In this document: one piece after another, positions 32,152 through 40,766 of the stretch
Numbering within the stretch: the first letter of the stretch is position 1
Layout: each line of letters opens with the position of its first letter
From: Streptomyces sp. TLI_105
Lineage (GTDB): Bacteria; Actinomycetota; Actinomycetes; Streptomycetales; Streptomycetaceae
Direction: 5' to 3'
DNA length: 64,000 nt
NCBI RefSeq assembly: GCF_900105415.1
Contig: NZ_FNSM01000001.1
Location: 682,001 to 746,000, forward strand
Notes under the pieces: model-generated
Told to the model about the DNA's origin: nothing
Databases searched by the model: none
What the model saw: only the letters and a program-made list of their open reading frames with translations
Translations under genes and position numbers: made by a program

Positions 32152-32244
32152 CGAGTGCTCCTGTTCGGGAGAGAGGGAGGGGAAGGGTCCGACCGCCCGG
32201 TCGGGGGTGCGCGGGCGGCCGGACCCGGTCTGCGCGGCTCGCGC

Positions 32245-32751
32245 TCAGCGCTCGGCGGTCGCCGGGGCGGGGGGCCGGTGCAGGACGAGCCGGGTGAGGA
32301 GCCCGCTGCCGAGACCGGCCGCGAGCGCGAGGGCCGCCCACCACAGGGGGTACGGCGTGAGGCCGAGGGCCGCGTCGAGGGACCAGGCGCCGGGTCCGGT
32401 GGCGGCCAGGGCGGCGGCGGTGCCGATGAGGACGAGCGGGTACTCGTAGCCGTCGTTCTGCACCCAGAGGCCGTTGTGCCGTTTCACGGTGAGCGCGACG
32501 GTCATGACCCCGATGGTCCCGGTGGCGGCGAGCGGGGTCAGGAGGCCGGCGGCGAGCAGCAGGCCCGATCCGATCTGGCCGCCGCCCGCCGCCAGCGCGG
32601 TGACGGCTCCGCCGCGGAAACCGTCGGCGCGGAACTCCTCCGTGCCGCCTTCGAGTCCCCTGCCGCCCAGGTGCGAACTGACCTTCTGCACACCGTGGCC
32701 GGCGACGAGCAGTCCCACCAGCAGACGCAGGATCAGAATGCCGGTGTCCAC
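32245..32751 (-). CDS. DoxX-family membrane protein
   Basis: A 168-residue integral membrane protein with four hydrophobic segments. The first carries LRLLVGLLVAGHGVQKV, typical of DoxX/SURF4-like proteins, then GGGQIGSGLLLAAGLLTPLAA. The family is linked to redox and thiol stress in actinobacteria (the mycobacterial DoxX-SodA-SseA complex). The GTG at 32751 is chosen because only 5 bp separate it from the upstream stop and the family N-terminus begins here. It is probably cotranscribed with the isochorismatase-like gene. Confidence 0.82.
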   Translation of the reverse strand: MDTGILILRLLVGLLVAGHGVQKVSSHLGGRGLEGGTEEFRADGFRGGAVTALAAGGGQIGSGLLLAAGLLTPLAATGTIGVMTVALTVKRHNGLWVQNDGYEYPLVLIGTAAALAATGPGAWSLDAALGLTPYPLWWAALALAAGLGSGLLTRLVLHRPPAPATAER

Positions 32752-32756
32752 AGGGG

Positions 32757-33419
32757 TCAGCCGGCCGCGTGCGCGCCGATGACCGACTGCGCGTACACGA
32801 CGCCCAGGCCGTACGCGCCCGCGTGCGCCTTGACGATCTCCATGACGTCGCCGTACGTCTCCTGACGCGCCCAGTCGCGCTGCAGCTCCAGGAGGACCTG
32901 GACCCAGGTCACGGGCACCGCGCCGGCGGCGATCATCCGCTGCAGGGCGTGCTCGTGGGCGGCCGGGCTGACGCCGCCGGAGGCGTCGGTCACGACGTAC
33001 ACCTCGTAGCCCTGCTCGAGCGCCGAGAGCGCGGGCAGCACCAGGCAGACCTCGGTCCACAGACCCGCCAGGACGATCTTCCTGCGCCCGGTCGCCCTGA
33101 CCGCCGCCACGAGGGCCTCGTCCTCCCAGGCGTTCATGGTGGTGCGGTCGATGACCTCGTGCTTGGGGAACACCTCGGCGAGCTGCGGCAGCAGGGGCCC
33201 GGAGAACGACTCGGCGGCGACCGTGGTCAGGACGGCCGGAACGTCGAACGCCTTGGCCGCCTTGGCGAGACCCACGGTGCTGTTGATGATCGCGGCACGG
33301 TCGCCGCTTCCGGTGCCGAAGAACATCTGCGGCTGGTGGTCCACGAAGAGCATGACGGCGTTGTCGGGCGTCAGCAGGTCCGCACTCGGGGCGGCCTGGA
33401 CCTTGGCGATGTCGAACAT
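32757..33419 (-). CDS. Isochorismatase-like cysteine hydrolase (YcaC-type)
   Basis: A 220-residue cysteine hydrolase. Asp27 in LFVDHQPQM and Cys125 in WTEVCLVLPA match two triad positions of the YcaC/isochorismatase-like family, and NAWEDEALVAAV lies between. Physiological substrates of YcaC-type proteins are mostly unknown. The ATG at 33419 follows AGAGGA with 7-nt spacing. It is the first gene of the same-strand run down to 24469. The promoter should lie in the 240 bp between here and the IS remnant at 33661. Confidence 0.86.
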   Translation of the reverse strand: MFDIAKVQAAPSADLLTPDNAVMLFVDHQPQMFFGTGSGDRAAIINSTVGLAKAAKAFDVPAVLTTVAAESFSGPLLPQLAEVFPKHEVIDRTTMNAWEDEALVAAVRATGRRKIVLAGLWTEVCLVLPALSALEQGYEVYVVTDASGGVSPAAHEHALQRMIAAGAVPVTWVQVLLELQRDWARQETYGDVMEIVKAHAGAYGLGVVYAQSVIGAHAAG

Positions 33420-33679
33420 GAGGGGTCCTCTCGGAGCAGTCGGTACGGTGCCGTCCGCGCGTGGCAGCTCGGCACTCCCGAAAACTACGGCCCGCGCGAC
33501 CGGCCGACTTTCCTCCCCGCGCCCAGGTGTTGGCACGACAGCGCATGACTGTCGAGCACGCGGGCCCTGAGTGGCGCGGAGCACTCGGACCGCGGCATCC
33601 GCGGGTTCCGCGAACGCCACCGCGGTCCGACGGCGCACCTGAGCCCGTGCCAGAGAGCCCCTAGAGGATGTCCGGAAAG

Positions 33680-33901
33680 TCATGGGAGCCAGAGCCGTAG
33701 GCAGGCGAGGGTGACCATGGCCGGGTGGTGGACGGCTCGTTTGTCGTAGCGGGTGGCCGGGGCCCGGTTCTGTCTGGGCCGGCTGAAGCAGTGTTCGACG
33801 ACGTTGCGCCGCCGGTAGGCGGTCCGGTCGAGCCGGCAGCGGGTCTCGCCTCGGCGGATGCGTTCGTTGATCTGGTCGATCCGCTTCCCAGGGCCCCCTT
33901 T
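33680..33901 (-). pseudogene. IS5-family transposase remnant
   Basis: The C-terminal 73 residues of an IS5-type DDE transposase survive: RIDQINERIRRG, then YRRRNVVEHCF (catalytic Glu), ATRYDKRAV and a degraded tail. They match the end of the intact IS5-type transposase at 39889-40748. The first two catalytic Asp regions are missing. The element's outer end abuts CTAG at 33661-33664, the same type of boundary as at the intact element. The rest was probably lost by deletion. Confidence 0.75.
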
Positions 33902-34226
33902 TCGGGCCCGGCCGCGTGCTGGTGGGCCGCCAACCCCACGCCGCCCATGGCCACAGGAACGCTCATCCGGCCTGGCGCAGGGCGGGAGCGGCGCCTGCTG
34001 GGAGGGCACGGCCACCGCGTGGGCTGCGCGGTGCGGTCGCTTCGCAGACAGCACCGACACGGCCCACAGCACCCTGCCGCTACGGCGAAGGGAGCCGAAG
34101 CAGAACCACCGATGGTCCTGAGACGGAAGCGGCCATGGGGCCGCCTCTACGCGGATGCCTGGCTTCTTCCGGTCGGTCTGGTTGGCGATGAGTGTCTGGC
34201 GAATTTCGGCGGCGGTCTTGCGGGCG
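33902..34226. other. IS scar without recognisable gene
   Basis: This 325-bp stretch lies between the IS5 remnant and the truncated reductase. A minus-strand frame stays open across most of it (fragment KTAAEIRQTLIANQTDRK) but matches nothing I recognise. It is probably rearranged IS or host debris. Confidence 0.5.
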
Positions 34227-34760
34227 TGCCTGGACGGCTACATCGCCGCGCCCGGCGACGACATCGGCTGGAGCGTGCCGAGCGACGAGCTGTTCCAGTT
34301 CTGGTCCGACCGGTTGCAGGCGACCGACCTGACGCTGTACGGGCGCAAGCTGTGGCAGACGATGAGCTCCTACTGGCCGACCGGTGACCAGCAGCCGGGC
34401 GCCACCCCTGCGGAGATCGAGTTCGCGCGCCGCTGGCGGGACATGTCGAAGGTGGTGTTCTCCTCGACGATCGACGAGGTCGACTGGAACACCCTCCTGG
34501 TCACCGGCGACGCGGTCGCCGAGATCAGACGGCTCAAGGCCGAGGACGGCGGCCCGATGGACATCGGCGGAGCGACGCTCGCCGGGGCGGCCATGCGGGC
34601 CGGGCTGATCGACGAGTACGTGCTGGCCACCGCGCCGGTCCTGGTGGGCGGCGGCACGCCGTTCTTCACCGCGCTGGACAACTGGGTGAACCTCAAGCTG
34701 GTGGAGACGCGGACGCTTCCCTGCGGCGTGGTCCTGACCAGGTACGAGACGAGGCGCTGA
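34227..34760 (+). pseudogene. RibD C-terminal/dihydrofolate-reductase-like protein, 5' truncated
   Basis: From CLDGYIAAPGDDIGW onward the frame matches small RibD_C/DHFR-fold reductases: YGRKLWQTMSSYWP, EFARRWRDMSKVVFSS, GGATLAGAAMRAGLIDEY, PVLVGGGTPFF. The family normally begins with a beta-strand of about 10 residues before SLDGYIA; here it is replaced by unrelated codons at about 34226. ATG codons at 34155 and 34188 could still give a protein of about 190 to 200 residues, but with a foreign N-terminus missing part of the nucleotide site. Deletion or IS activity at the junction is the likely cause. Confidence 0.75.
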
Positions 34761-35072
34761 GCATCAGCGCCCACGCGCTGGGGACTGCCTCGAAGTGATG
34801 TGCGTAGCGGTGCGGGCAGCAGAACCTCAGCGCTCCCACCCGGCGGCCCGACCCCCACCCCTCTGGACGCGCTCCGCGCGACAGTGCTCCCACCATGCCG
34901 TCGCTGTCCTCGCCACGAACACGCCGAGAACCTGCCGCGGTGCCAGCTGACGTCCCCACAGCAAGTGACTCCGTCACTTCGAAACACCACCTGGTCTCAC
35001 GGAGATGTCATTTTCTCGCGAAACGTCTGGCGACCTCGGGCCGCGGCATCGAGCACGTGAGTGCCTGGCGGT
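34761..35072. other. Intergenic region, nothing recognised
   Basis: The 312 bp between the truncated reductase and the SDR gene hold only short open frames with no family signature and no clear repeat. Confidence 0.5.
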
Positions 35073-35864
35073 CTACGCGAGGCCACCGTTGCTCATCAGC
35101 AACTGGCCGTTGATCCACTCGCCTTCCCGGGAGCACAGGAAGTCCACGAGATGCGCGGTGTCCTGCGGAGTGCCCAGACGGCCAAGCGGGGTGTTGCGGA
35201 CGCATTGCTCCCGGATCTCCTCGGACATCCAGCCGGTGTCGATCGGTCCGGGGTTGATCACGTTGGCGGTCACGCCGAGGTGGGCGAGTTCACGGGCGGC
35301 GGCCAGGGTAATGCGGTCGAGGGCTCCCTTGCTCGCTCCGTAAGGCAGGTTGCCGACAGTGTGATCGCTGGTCAGGCTAATGACCCGGCCGGTTCCTGGG
35401 GCTGCTGCGAAGCGGCGGCCGAACTCGCGGATGAGGAGCCAGGTGGCGCGCGCGTTGACGGCGAAGTGCCGGTCGAAACTCTCGACGGTGGTGTCGAGCA
35501 GACCGGAGTCGACCGACTCGCAGTGGCACATCACCAGCGCAGTCACGTTGCCCAGCCTTTGTTCGGCCTCGTCGAAGACGCGTGCCGGGGCGTCCGGGTC
35601 GGCGAGGTCCGCCTCGATCGCCGTGCTGGACGCACCGTGTTCGGCCAGAGCTTGGCTGATCACTTCGGTGGCACCGGCCTCCCTGCCCCAGGCCATGCGG
35701 TCGTCGTAGGGAGTCCAGTAAGTGAAGGCGATGTCCCAGCCCGATGCTGCCAGGCGGCGGGCGATGCCGACGCCGATGCCTACGGTGCGGCCCACGCCGG
35801 TGACCAGGGCGAGCGGGCGCATCCGGCCGGGGGCGGTCTGGTCTTGATCGGTGCTCGTCGTCAC
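35073..35864 (-). CDS. SDR-family NAD(P)-dependent oxidoreductase
   Basis: A 263-residue short-chain dehydrogenase/reductase. The cofactor loop is TGVGRTVGIG (a TGxxxxxG variant close to the enoyl-reductase-like pattern), DLADPDA follows, the catalytic Ser is in SLTSDHT and the YxxxK pair is in YGASKGAL, and the C-terminus is INGQLLMSNGG as in classical 3-oxoacyl reductases. Substrate unknown. The ATG at 35864 is taken as the start; no strong ribosome binding site is seen. It is isolated between an IS scar and the DnaB-like gene. Confidence 0.85.
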   Translation of the reverse strand: MTTSTDQDQTAPGRMRPLALVTGVGRTVGIGVGIARRLAASGWDIAFTYWTPYDDRMAWGREAGATEVISQALAEHGASSTAIEADLADPDAPARVFDEAEQRLGNVTALVMCHCESVDSGLLDTTVESFDRHFAVNARATWLLIREFGRRFAAAPGTGRVISLTSDHTVGNLPYGASKGALDRITLAAARELAHLGVTANVINPGPIDTGWMSEEIREQCVRNTPLGRLGTPQDTAHLVDFLCSREGEWINGQLLMSNGGLA

Positions 35865-36069
35865 GGTCCGGGATCGTCCCCGACCGGCACCGGAGCGTCA
35901 ATCGCTTTTCCTATGACCGCGGTCGTCCCAGATCAGATGGCTTCGATTGCGGCTCGTGGCATGGGGCTGTGTCCCGACCGGCGAGTCTCACAACGGCGGC
36001 ATAAGTGCCATCGACGTGCCATCGGAGACGAGATTGTGCCGCGAAATCTGAGACCCGGCACGCCTCCTT

Positions 36070-37401
36070 TCAGGTCTGGGCCATGTCGACGAAGCGGGAG
36101 TAGTGGCCCTGGAAGGCGGTAGCGATCGTGGCGGTGGGTCCCTGGCGGTGCTTGGCGACGATGAGGTCGGCTTCGCCTGCTCTGGGTGAGAGCCTCTCGT
36201 AGGCGTCCTCGCGGTGGAGGAGGATGACAAGGTCGGCCATCTCTTCCAGGGTGCCGGAGTCGCGCAGGTCGCTGATCACGGGTTTTTTGTCGGTGCGTTG
36301 CTCGGGGCCGCGGGTGAGATCGGACACGGCGATGATGGGGATCTCGAGTTCCTTGGCCAGGGCCTTGAGGCCGCGGGCGATCTCGGAGACTTCTTCGTAG
36401 CGGGAGCTGAAGCGGCGGGTGCCGTAGTCGAGGGTCTGCAGGGAGTCGACGACGACCAGGCGGACACCGTTGCGCATGCGCAGCCGGCGGCACTGGGCTC
36501 GTAGATCGAGAAGGGTCACGGCCCCCGCGTCCTGGATGTAGAGCGGGGCAGAGGCGACATCGGGCATCCGTTTGGCGAGCCGGTGCCAGTCCTCGTCCTT
36601 CATCGTGCCGCTGCGCATGGAGTGGAGGGCGACACGTGCTTCGGCGGACAGGATCCGCATGGTGATCTCGTTGCGGCCAGACTGCAGGCTGAAGAGCACG
36701 CTGGGCGTGTTGTGCTTGACGGAGGCGCTGCGGAGGAAGTCCATGGCCAGGGTGGATTTCCCCATGGCAGGACGAGCGGCGATGACGATCAGGTGTCCGG
36801 GCATGAGACCGCCGGTCAGGGCGTCAAGCTCGGTGAACCCGGTGGGGACGCCGGGCAACGTTCCTGACCGGCTGCCGATGGCTTCGATGTCGTCGAGCGC
36901 GCCTTCCATGATGTCGCCCAGAGGCAGGGCGTTGCCGGAGGGGTGCTGACGGCTCGTGGCCTTGAAGAAGGCGCTCTGGGCCGCTTCCAGGACCTCGTCG
37001 GCGTCGTCGATGTCCGCATCCGTTACGAGACGTTCGGCCTTGCGGGCCGCATCGACGGTCGCCCTGAGGACTGCCGCGTCCTTCACCCGTTGCGCCGCCG
37101 CGTTGGGATCCTTCCGGGCGCCGGGTGCGTGGGCCAGGTCGTGGACGACGTCACGGCTGATGGTCTCCAGCTGTTTCTGCTTGTCCAGCTCGGCTTCGAC
37201 CAGAGTGGGATCGGCGGGGATCCCGGCGCTGAAGAGGCCAAGAACGACTGAGTACAGCAGCCGATGGCCGGGGTCGTGGAAATCGTCCGGCACCAGCGTC
37301 GTCGCAACGTCCGCGATGGAGTCCTTCGACAGCATCATCGCCCCGAGAACAGCACGCTCAGCGGCGAGATCGACGGGCATGCCGTCCTTGTGAGTGCCCA
37401 T
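36070..37401 (-). CDS. DnaB-like helicase paralogue with degenerate ATPase motifs
   Basis: A 443-residue protein that follows replicative DnaB over its whole length: N-terminal DnaB domain (AAERAVLGAMMLSKDSIADV), linker, and RecA-type domain with Walker A RPAMGKST. The C-terminus HRQGPTATIATAFQGHYSRFVDMAQT is almost the housekeeping form. Key positions differ: SLEM is SLQS (catalytic Glu to Gln), DYLQLM is DSLQTL, ALSQLNR is AVSDLTR, EQDAD is EEMAD. It probably cannot hydrolyse ATP normally. The start could be ATG at 37401 or GTG at 37413; neither has ideal spacing. It lies within the IS zone. A divergent accessory helicase subunit or a decaying copy are both possible. Confidence 0.85.
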   Translation of the reverse strand: MGTHKDGMPVDLAAERAVLGAMMLSKDSIADVATTLVPDDFHDPGHRLLYSVVLGLFSAGIPADPTLVEAELDKQKQLETISRDVVHDLAHAPGARKDPNAAAQRVKDAAVLRATVDAARKAERLVTDADIDDADEVLEAAQSAFFKATSRQHPSGNALPLGDIMEGALDDIEAIGSRSGTLPGVPTGFTELDALTGGLMPGHLIVIAARPAMGKSTLAMDFLRSASVKHNTPSVLFSLQSGRNEITMRILSAEARVALHSMRSGTMKDEDWHRLAKRMPDVASAPLYIQDAGAVTLLDLRAQCRRLRMRNGVRLVVVDSLQTLDYGTRRFSSRYEEVSEIARGLKALAKELEIPIIAVSDLTRGPEQRTDKKPVISDLRDSGTLEEMADLVILLHREDAYERLSPRAGEADLIVAKHRQGPTATIATAFQGHYSRFVDMAQT

Positions 37402-37604
37402 CGTCTCCCCCACCCTCCATGACGCACGTCTTGATCGCAGTCACACGGTAAAACGCCGCCTCGAACGCGGCCATGCTCTCTTGCTGATTCGTCAGATCGA
37501 GGACCAGCCTGGTCCTTTCAACCATGGGTGGCATCCGGGAAGCAGCCGAACGCTGCGGTTCCCTGCTCACGGGCGGAACCGCTCGCCCGAAGGTCACGGC
37601 GGCG

Positions 37605-37736
37605 CGGTGCATCAACCGTCTCAAGCAGTGGCGAGGCCTGGCCACGCGAACGGACAAGCTTGCGATCGCCTATCAGGCCGCACTCCACCTCGCCGCCATC
37701 CTCATCGGGGCACGCCGATGACCACGGAACGAGAAC
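37605..37736 (+). pseudogene. IS5-family transposase remnant (C-terminus)
   Basis: RCINRLKQWRGLATRTDK, then YQAALHLAAILIGARR, matches the final 39 residues of IS5-type transposases, but the fragment is a different subgroup from the intact element at 39853. The catalytic Glu just before it is lost or altered. After the stop there are 15 bp and then CTAG (37737-37740), which contains the TAG stop of the MOSC gene, so the element evidently inserted exactly there. Confidence 0.75.
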
Positions 37737-38282
37737 CTAGACCCGTTCCAGCGGGCGGTGAGGGAGGGGCGGGAGCTCAAGCCGGATGGAATCGTCGGGG
37801 CGGACGGTCCCTCCACGGCGGACCACAGCCATGACGCCACACTTGAAGGTGAACTCGCCGGACAAGGGGTCCATGGCGAAGACCTCACCGAGCAGCCCCT
37901 TGCGGAAGTCGTTGATCTTCGAGCACGGGTTGCGCAGTCCTGTCACCTCAAGCACCGCCTGCTCCCCGAGATGGAGCAGAGCGCCGGTGGGCAGGCTCAA
38001 CAGGTTCACCCCGCGCGTGGTGATGTTCTCGCCGAGCTGGCCTGCAGAGACTTCGAAGCCCTTGAGCGCGAGTTCGTCGAAGAGTTCCTCGTGCATCAGG
38101 TGGACCTGGCGCAGGTTGGGCAGGTCCGGCTCGTAGGTCATGCGGAACTGGTGGCGGATCGTCTCACCTGCGTGAACGTCTCCTTCCACTCCGATCCCCG
38201 TGAGCAGCGTGATGGAATCGCGATTGGGCTTGCTGAACGAGTACGCCTCGTTACGGCTCACTGCGGCGACCTGACCAGGCAT
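37737..38282 (-). CDS. MOSC-domain protein
   Basis: A 181-residue stand-alone MOSC protein (YiiM-like). GIGVEGDVHAGE, GQLGENITTRGVNL and LEVTGLRNPCSKI are the family motifs, with Cys120 as the likely sulfur- or metal-binding residue. Members take part in molybdenum cofactor-linked sulfur chemistry or reduction of N-hydroxylated bases. The ATG at 38282 follows GGAGAGCGTG. The stop TAG lies in a CTAG tetranucleotide against which an IS5 remnant abuts, yet the reading frame is intact. Confidence 0.87.
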   Translation of the reverse strand: MPGQVAAVSRNEAYSFSKPNRDSITLLTGIGVEGDVHAGETIRHQFRMTYEPDLPNLRQVHLMHEELFDELALKGFEVSAGQLGENITTRGVNLLSLPTGALLHLGEQAVLEVTGLRNPCSKINDFRKGLLGEVFAMDPLSGEFTFKCGVMAVVRRGGTVRPDDSIRLELPPLPHRPLERV

Positions 38283-38447
38283 CACGCTCTCCACCCGTTG
38301 TCGTTCTGCGGCCGGTCGATCATAAAGGCGGTGCGACCAGCCTTGTGAGGATGGCGTGCAGTGAGCGGACTTCATCGGACGGATGCGTCAGGTCCGGCAC
38401 CCGACCGGCATCGCCCCGTCACCGAGCACCGAGGAGACAGCTCCTAG

Positions 38448-39848
38448 TACTGCATCGGTGTTTGCCGTGACTGGTGGCCAGGTCATTCGTTGGTGTGTTC
38501 ATGGGTGGGGAACTTGCTGATGCCCGGTCGGGGGCGGGTGAACTGAGGGCTCTGCATGAGCGGTTCGTGCACCGTTTTGCCAGGTCGGAGCCGCGTGAGT
38601 CGGCGCTGGCGTATATGCGGGGCCTGGTCGCTCCACTCGAGCGGAAGAACGGCTGGACGCTTGCCGAGGAGGCCGGGCATGCGGGCCCGGACCGGATCCA
38701 CCGGCTGCTGAACCGGATCGACTGGGACGCGGACGAGGTCCTGGACGATGTCCGCGAGTACGTCGTCGAGCATCTCGGCAACCCGCAGGCGGTGCTGATC
38801 GTGGACGACACCGGCTTCCTGAAGAAGGGGATCCGGTCGGCCGGGGTCCAGCGCCAGTACTCCGGAACCGCGGGCCGGACGGAGAACTGCCAGGTCGGCG
38901 TGTTCCTCGCCTATGCCGCCGGCCGCGGCCGCACCCTGATCGACCGGCGTCTCTACCTGCCGGCGTCCTGGACCGACGACCGCGAACGCTGCCGGCGGGC
39001 CGGCATCGGCGACACGGTCGTTTTCGAGACCAAGGTCGCCATCGCCCGGGCCATGGTCCGCCGGGCGATCGAGGAAAAGATTCCGTTCCGGTGGGTCACC
39101 GCGGACGCCGGCTATGGCTATTCCAAGAGCTGGCGGACCGAGCTGGAACGGGCGGACGTCTTCCACGTCATGGCCACCACCCGCCACGACACCGTCGTGA
39201 CCCGCTGGGCCATCGATCATCCCGTCCACGACCTGTTCCACGAGCTGCCGAGGCAGAAGTGGAAGCGCCGATCCTGCGGGAACGGGGCCCACGGGCCGCG
39301 GGTGTTCGACTGGGCCAGGGTCGAGGTCCGGCCCTGGCACCGGGAGGACCGGCGGCACTGGGTGATCGCCCGCCGCAGCGTGAGCCGGCCCCAGGAGATC
39401 TCCTACTACATCGCCTACTGCCCCGCCGACACCACACTTGACCAGCTGATCTGTGTCGCCGGGGCCCGGTGGGCGGTCGAGGAGTGCTTCCAGAGCGCGA
39501 AGCAGGAATGCGGCCTGGACGACTACCAGGTCCGCCGCTACCCCGGCTGGCACCGCCACATCACCCTGGCCATGGCCGCCCACGCCTGCCTCACCGCCCT
39601 GCGGGCCCGCGAACTCGACGCCGACAAAGCAGAAACGGATCCTCCGGCCTCGTCCCCCTCAGCCTTCCCGAGCTCAGACGGCTGATCCACCACCTCACCC
39701 ACCGCCGGCCGGCCTCGGTCGACCATGTCCTGCACTGGTCGACCTGGCGACGCCGACGCCAATACCAAGCTCGTCTCAGCCACTACCAACGACGCGGCCA
39801 CACACCACCAGAAACTGCCCAACCATCAGGTCAAAGACCGTTGCAGTA
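38448..39848. mobile_element. IS701-family insertion sequence
   Basis: A 1,401-bp element. The left end TACTGCATCGGTGTTTG and the right end, read inward, TACTGCAACGGTCTTTG are terminal inverted repeats with two mismatches in 17. Both sides carry CTAG (38444-38447 and 39849-39852), a 4-bp target duplication of the kind made by IS701 elements. It carries one transposase gene with a frameshift near its end. Confidence 0.9.
38474..39685 (+). CDS. IS701-family transposase (C-terminus frameshifted)
   Basis: A 403-residue DDE transposase: LIVDDTGFLKKG (first Asp), VTADAGYG (second Asp) and WAVEECFQSAKQECGLDDYQVR (Glu) are all present. After ADKAETDPP the zero frame ends in an unrelated tail. The expected continuation, LVPLSLPELRRLIHH and VDHVLHWSTWRRRRQ, lies in the -1 frame up to 39852. 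A single missing base near 39647 explains this. About 65 C-terminal residues are therefore lost; the catalytic core is whole, so residual activity cannot be excluded. The start is GTG 38474 or ATG 38501, without a good ribosome binding site, as is usual for IS elements. Confidence 0.85.
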   Translation: MARSFVGVFMGGELADARSGAGELRALHERFVHRFARSEPRESALAYMRGLVAPLERKNGWTLAEEAGHAGPDRIHRLLNRIDWDADEVLDDVREYVVEHLGNPQAVLIVDDTGFLKKGIRSAGVQRQYSGTAGRTENCQVGVFLAYAAGRGRTLIDRRLYLPASWTDDRERCRRAGIGDTVVFETKVAIARAMVRRAIEEKIPFRWVTADAGYGYSKSWRTELERADVFHVMATTRHDTVVTRWAIDHPVHDLFHELPRQKWKRRSCGNGAHGPRVFDWARVEVRPWHREDRRHWVIARRSVSRPQEISYYIAYCPADTTLDQLICVAGARWAVEECFQSAKQECGLDDYQVRRYPGWHRHITLAMAAHACLTALRARELDADKAETDPPASSPSAFPSSDG

Positions 39849-39852
39849 CTAG

Positions 39853-40766
39853 GGGGTGTCTTCAAAGCTGATCAAGTGATGAGAGATCATGTCGGCCATG
39901 GTGCGTCGTCATGAGCTCTCGGATGCCGAGTGGGCTGTGCTGTCACGGTTCCTGCCGAGTTCGGGGACCGCGGGCCGGCCCCGCACGGACGACCGGTTGG
40001 TGCTGAACGGGATCGTGTGGAAGCTACGGACCGGCTCGGCCTGGCGGGACGTGCCCGAGCGGTACGGCTCCTGGCAGACCCTGTACACCCGGTTCCGCAG
40101 GTGGGCCCTGGACGGCACGTTCTCCCGGGTACTGCGGCAGGTCCAGGCGGAGAAGGACACGGCCGGGGACCTCGACTGGCTGGTCTCGGTCGACTCCACG
40201 ATCGTGCGGGCCCACCAGCACGCCACCGGCGGCAAAAGGGGGCACGAGACGGGGACGAAGCGGGTGATCACGCCCTCGGCCGATCCCGTGGCGGACTGAG
40301 CACCAAGCTCCACCTGGCCTGCGACGGGCGAGGGCGCCCGCTCGGCTTCGTCCTCTCGGGCGGCAACGCGAACGACTGCACCCGGTTCGAAGCCGTCCTG
40401 GAGTCGATCCGCGTTCCCCGCAACGGGCCGGGCCGTCCGCGCACCCGGCCCGACCACGTCATCGCCGACAAGGGCTACAGCTCCCGGAAGATCCGCCGCT
40501 ACCTGCGACGACGCGGCATCACCCACACGATCCCCGAACGCGTCGACCAGGCCCTCGGGCGCCTCAACCGGGGCTCGCACGGCGGCCGGCCACCCGCTTT
40601 CGACCGGCGGATCTACCGCCTCCGCAACGTAGTCGAACGCTGCTTCAACCGGTTGAAGCAATGGCGCGGCTTGGCCACCCGCTACGACAAAACCCGCGAG
40701 TCCTACCAGGCTGCCGTCACCATCGCCTCAATCCTGCTCTGGATCTGACCCCTTTGAAGACGATCT
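39853..40766. mobile_element. IS5-family insertion sequence
   Basis: A 914-bp element between CTAG at 39849-39852 and CTAG at 40767-40770. Imperfect inverted repeats share GTCTTCAAAG (39858-39867) and CTTTGAAGAC (40752-40761), while the outer 5 bp differ. Its left CTAG is also the right target copy of the IS701 element, and its right CTAG contains the stop codon of the kinase gene. The two elements thus sit back to back in one original CTAG site. Confidence 0.85.
39889..40748 (+). CDS. IS5-family transposase, encoded in two frames
   Basis: A DDE transposase split into two overlapping frames, as in many IS5-family members. Frame A runs from ATG 39889 to 40299 (DAEWAVLSRFLP, LRTGSAWRDVPERYGSWQTLY, SVDSTIVRAHQH with the first Asp). 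Frame B, in the -1 register, ends at 40748 and supplies HALGRSRGGLSTKLH, VIADKGYSS (second Asp) and YRLRNVVERCFNRLKQW (Glu). The switch must occur between about 40200 and 40290; a run GGCAAAAGGGGG at 40231-40242 is the best candidate slip site. A programmed -1 shift would give a product of about 285 residues. All catalytic residues are intact, so the element may be active. Confidence 0.82.
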
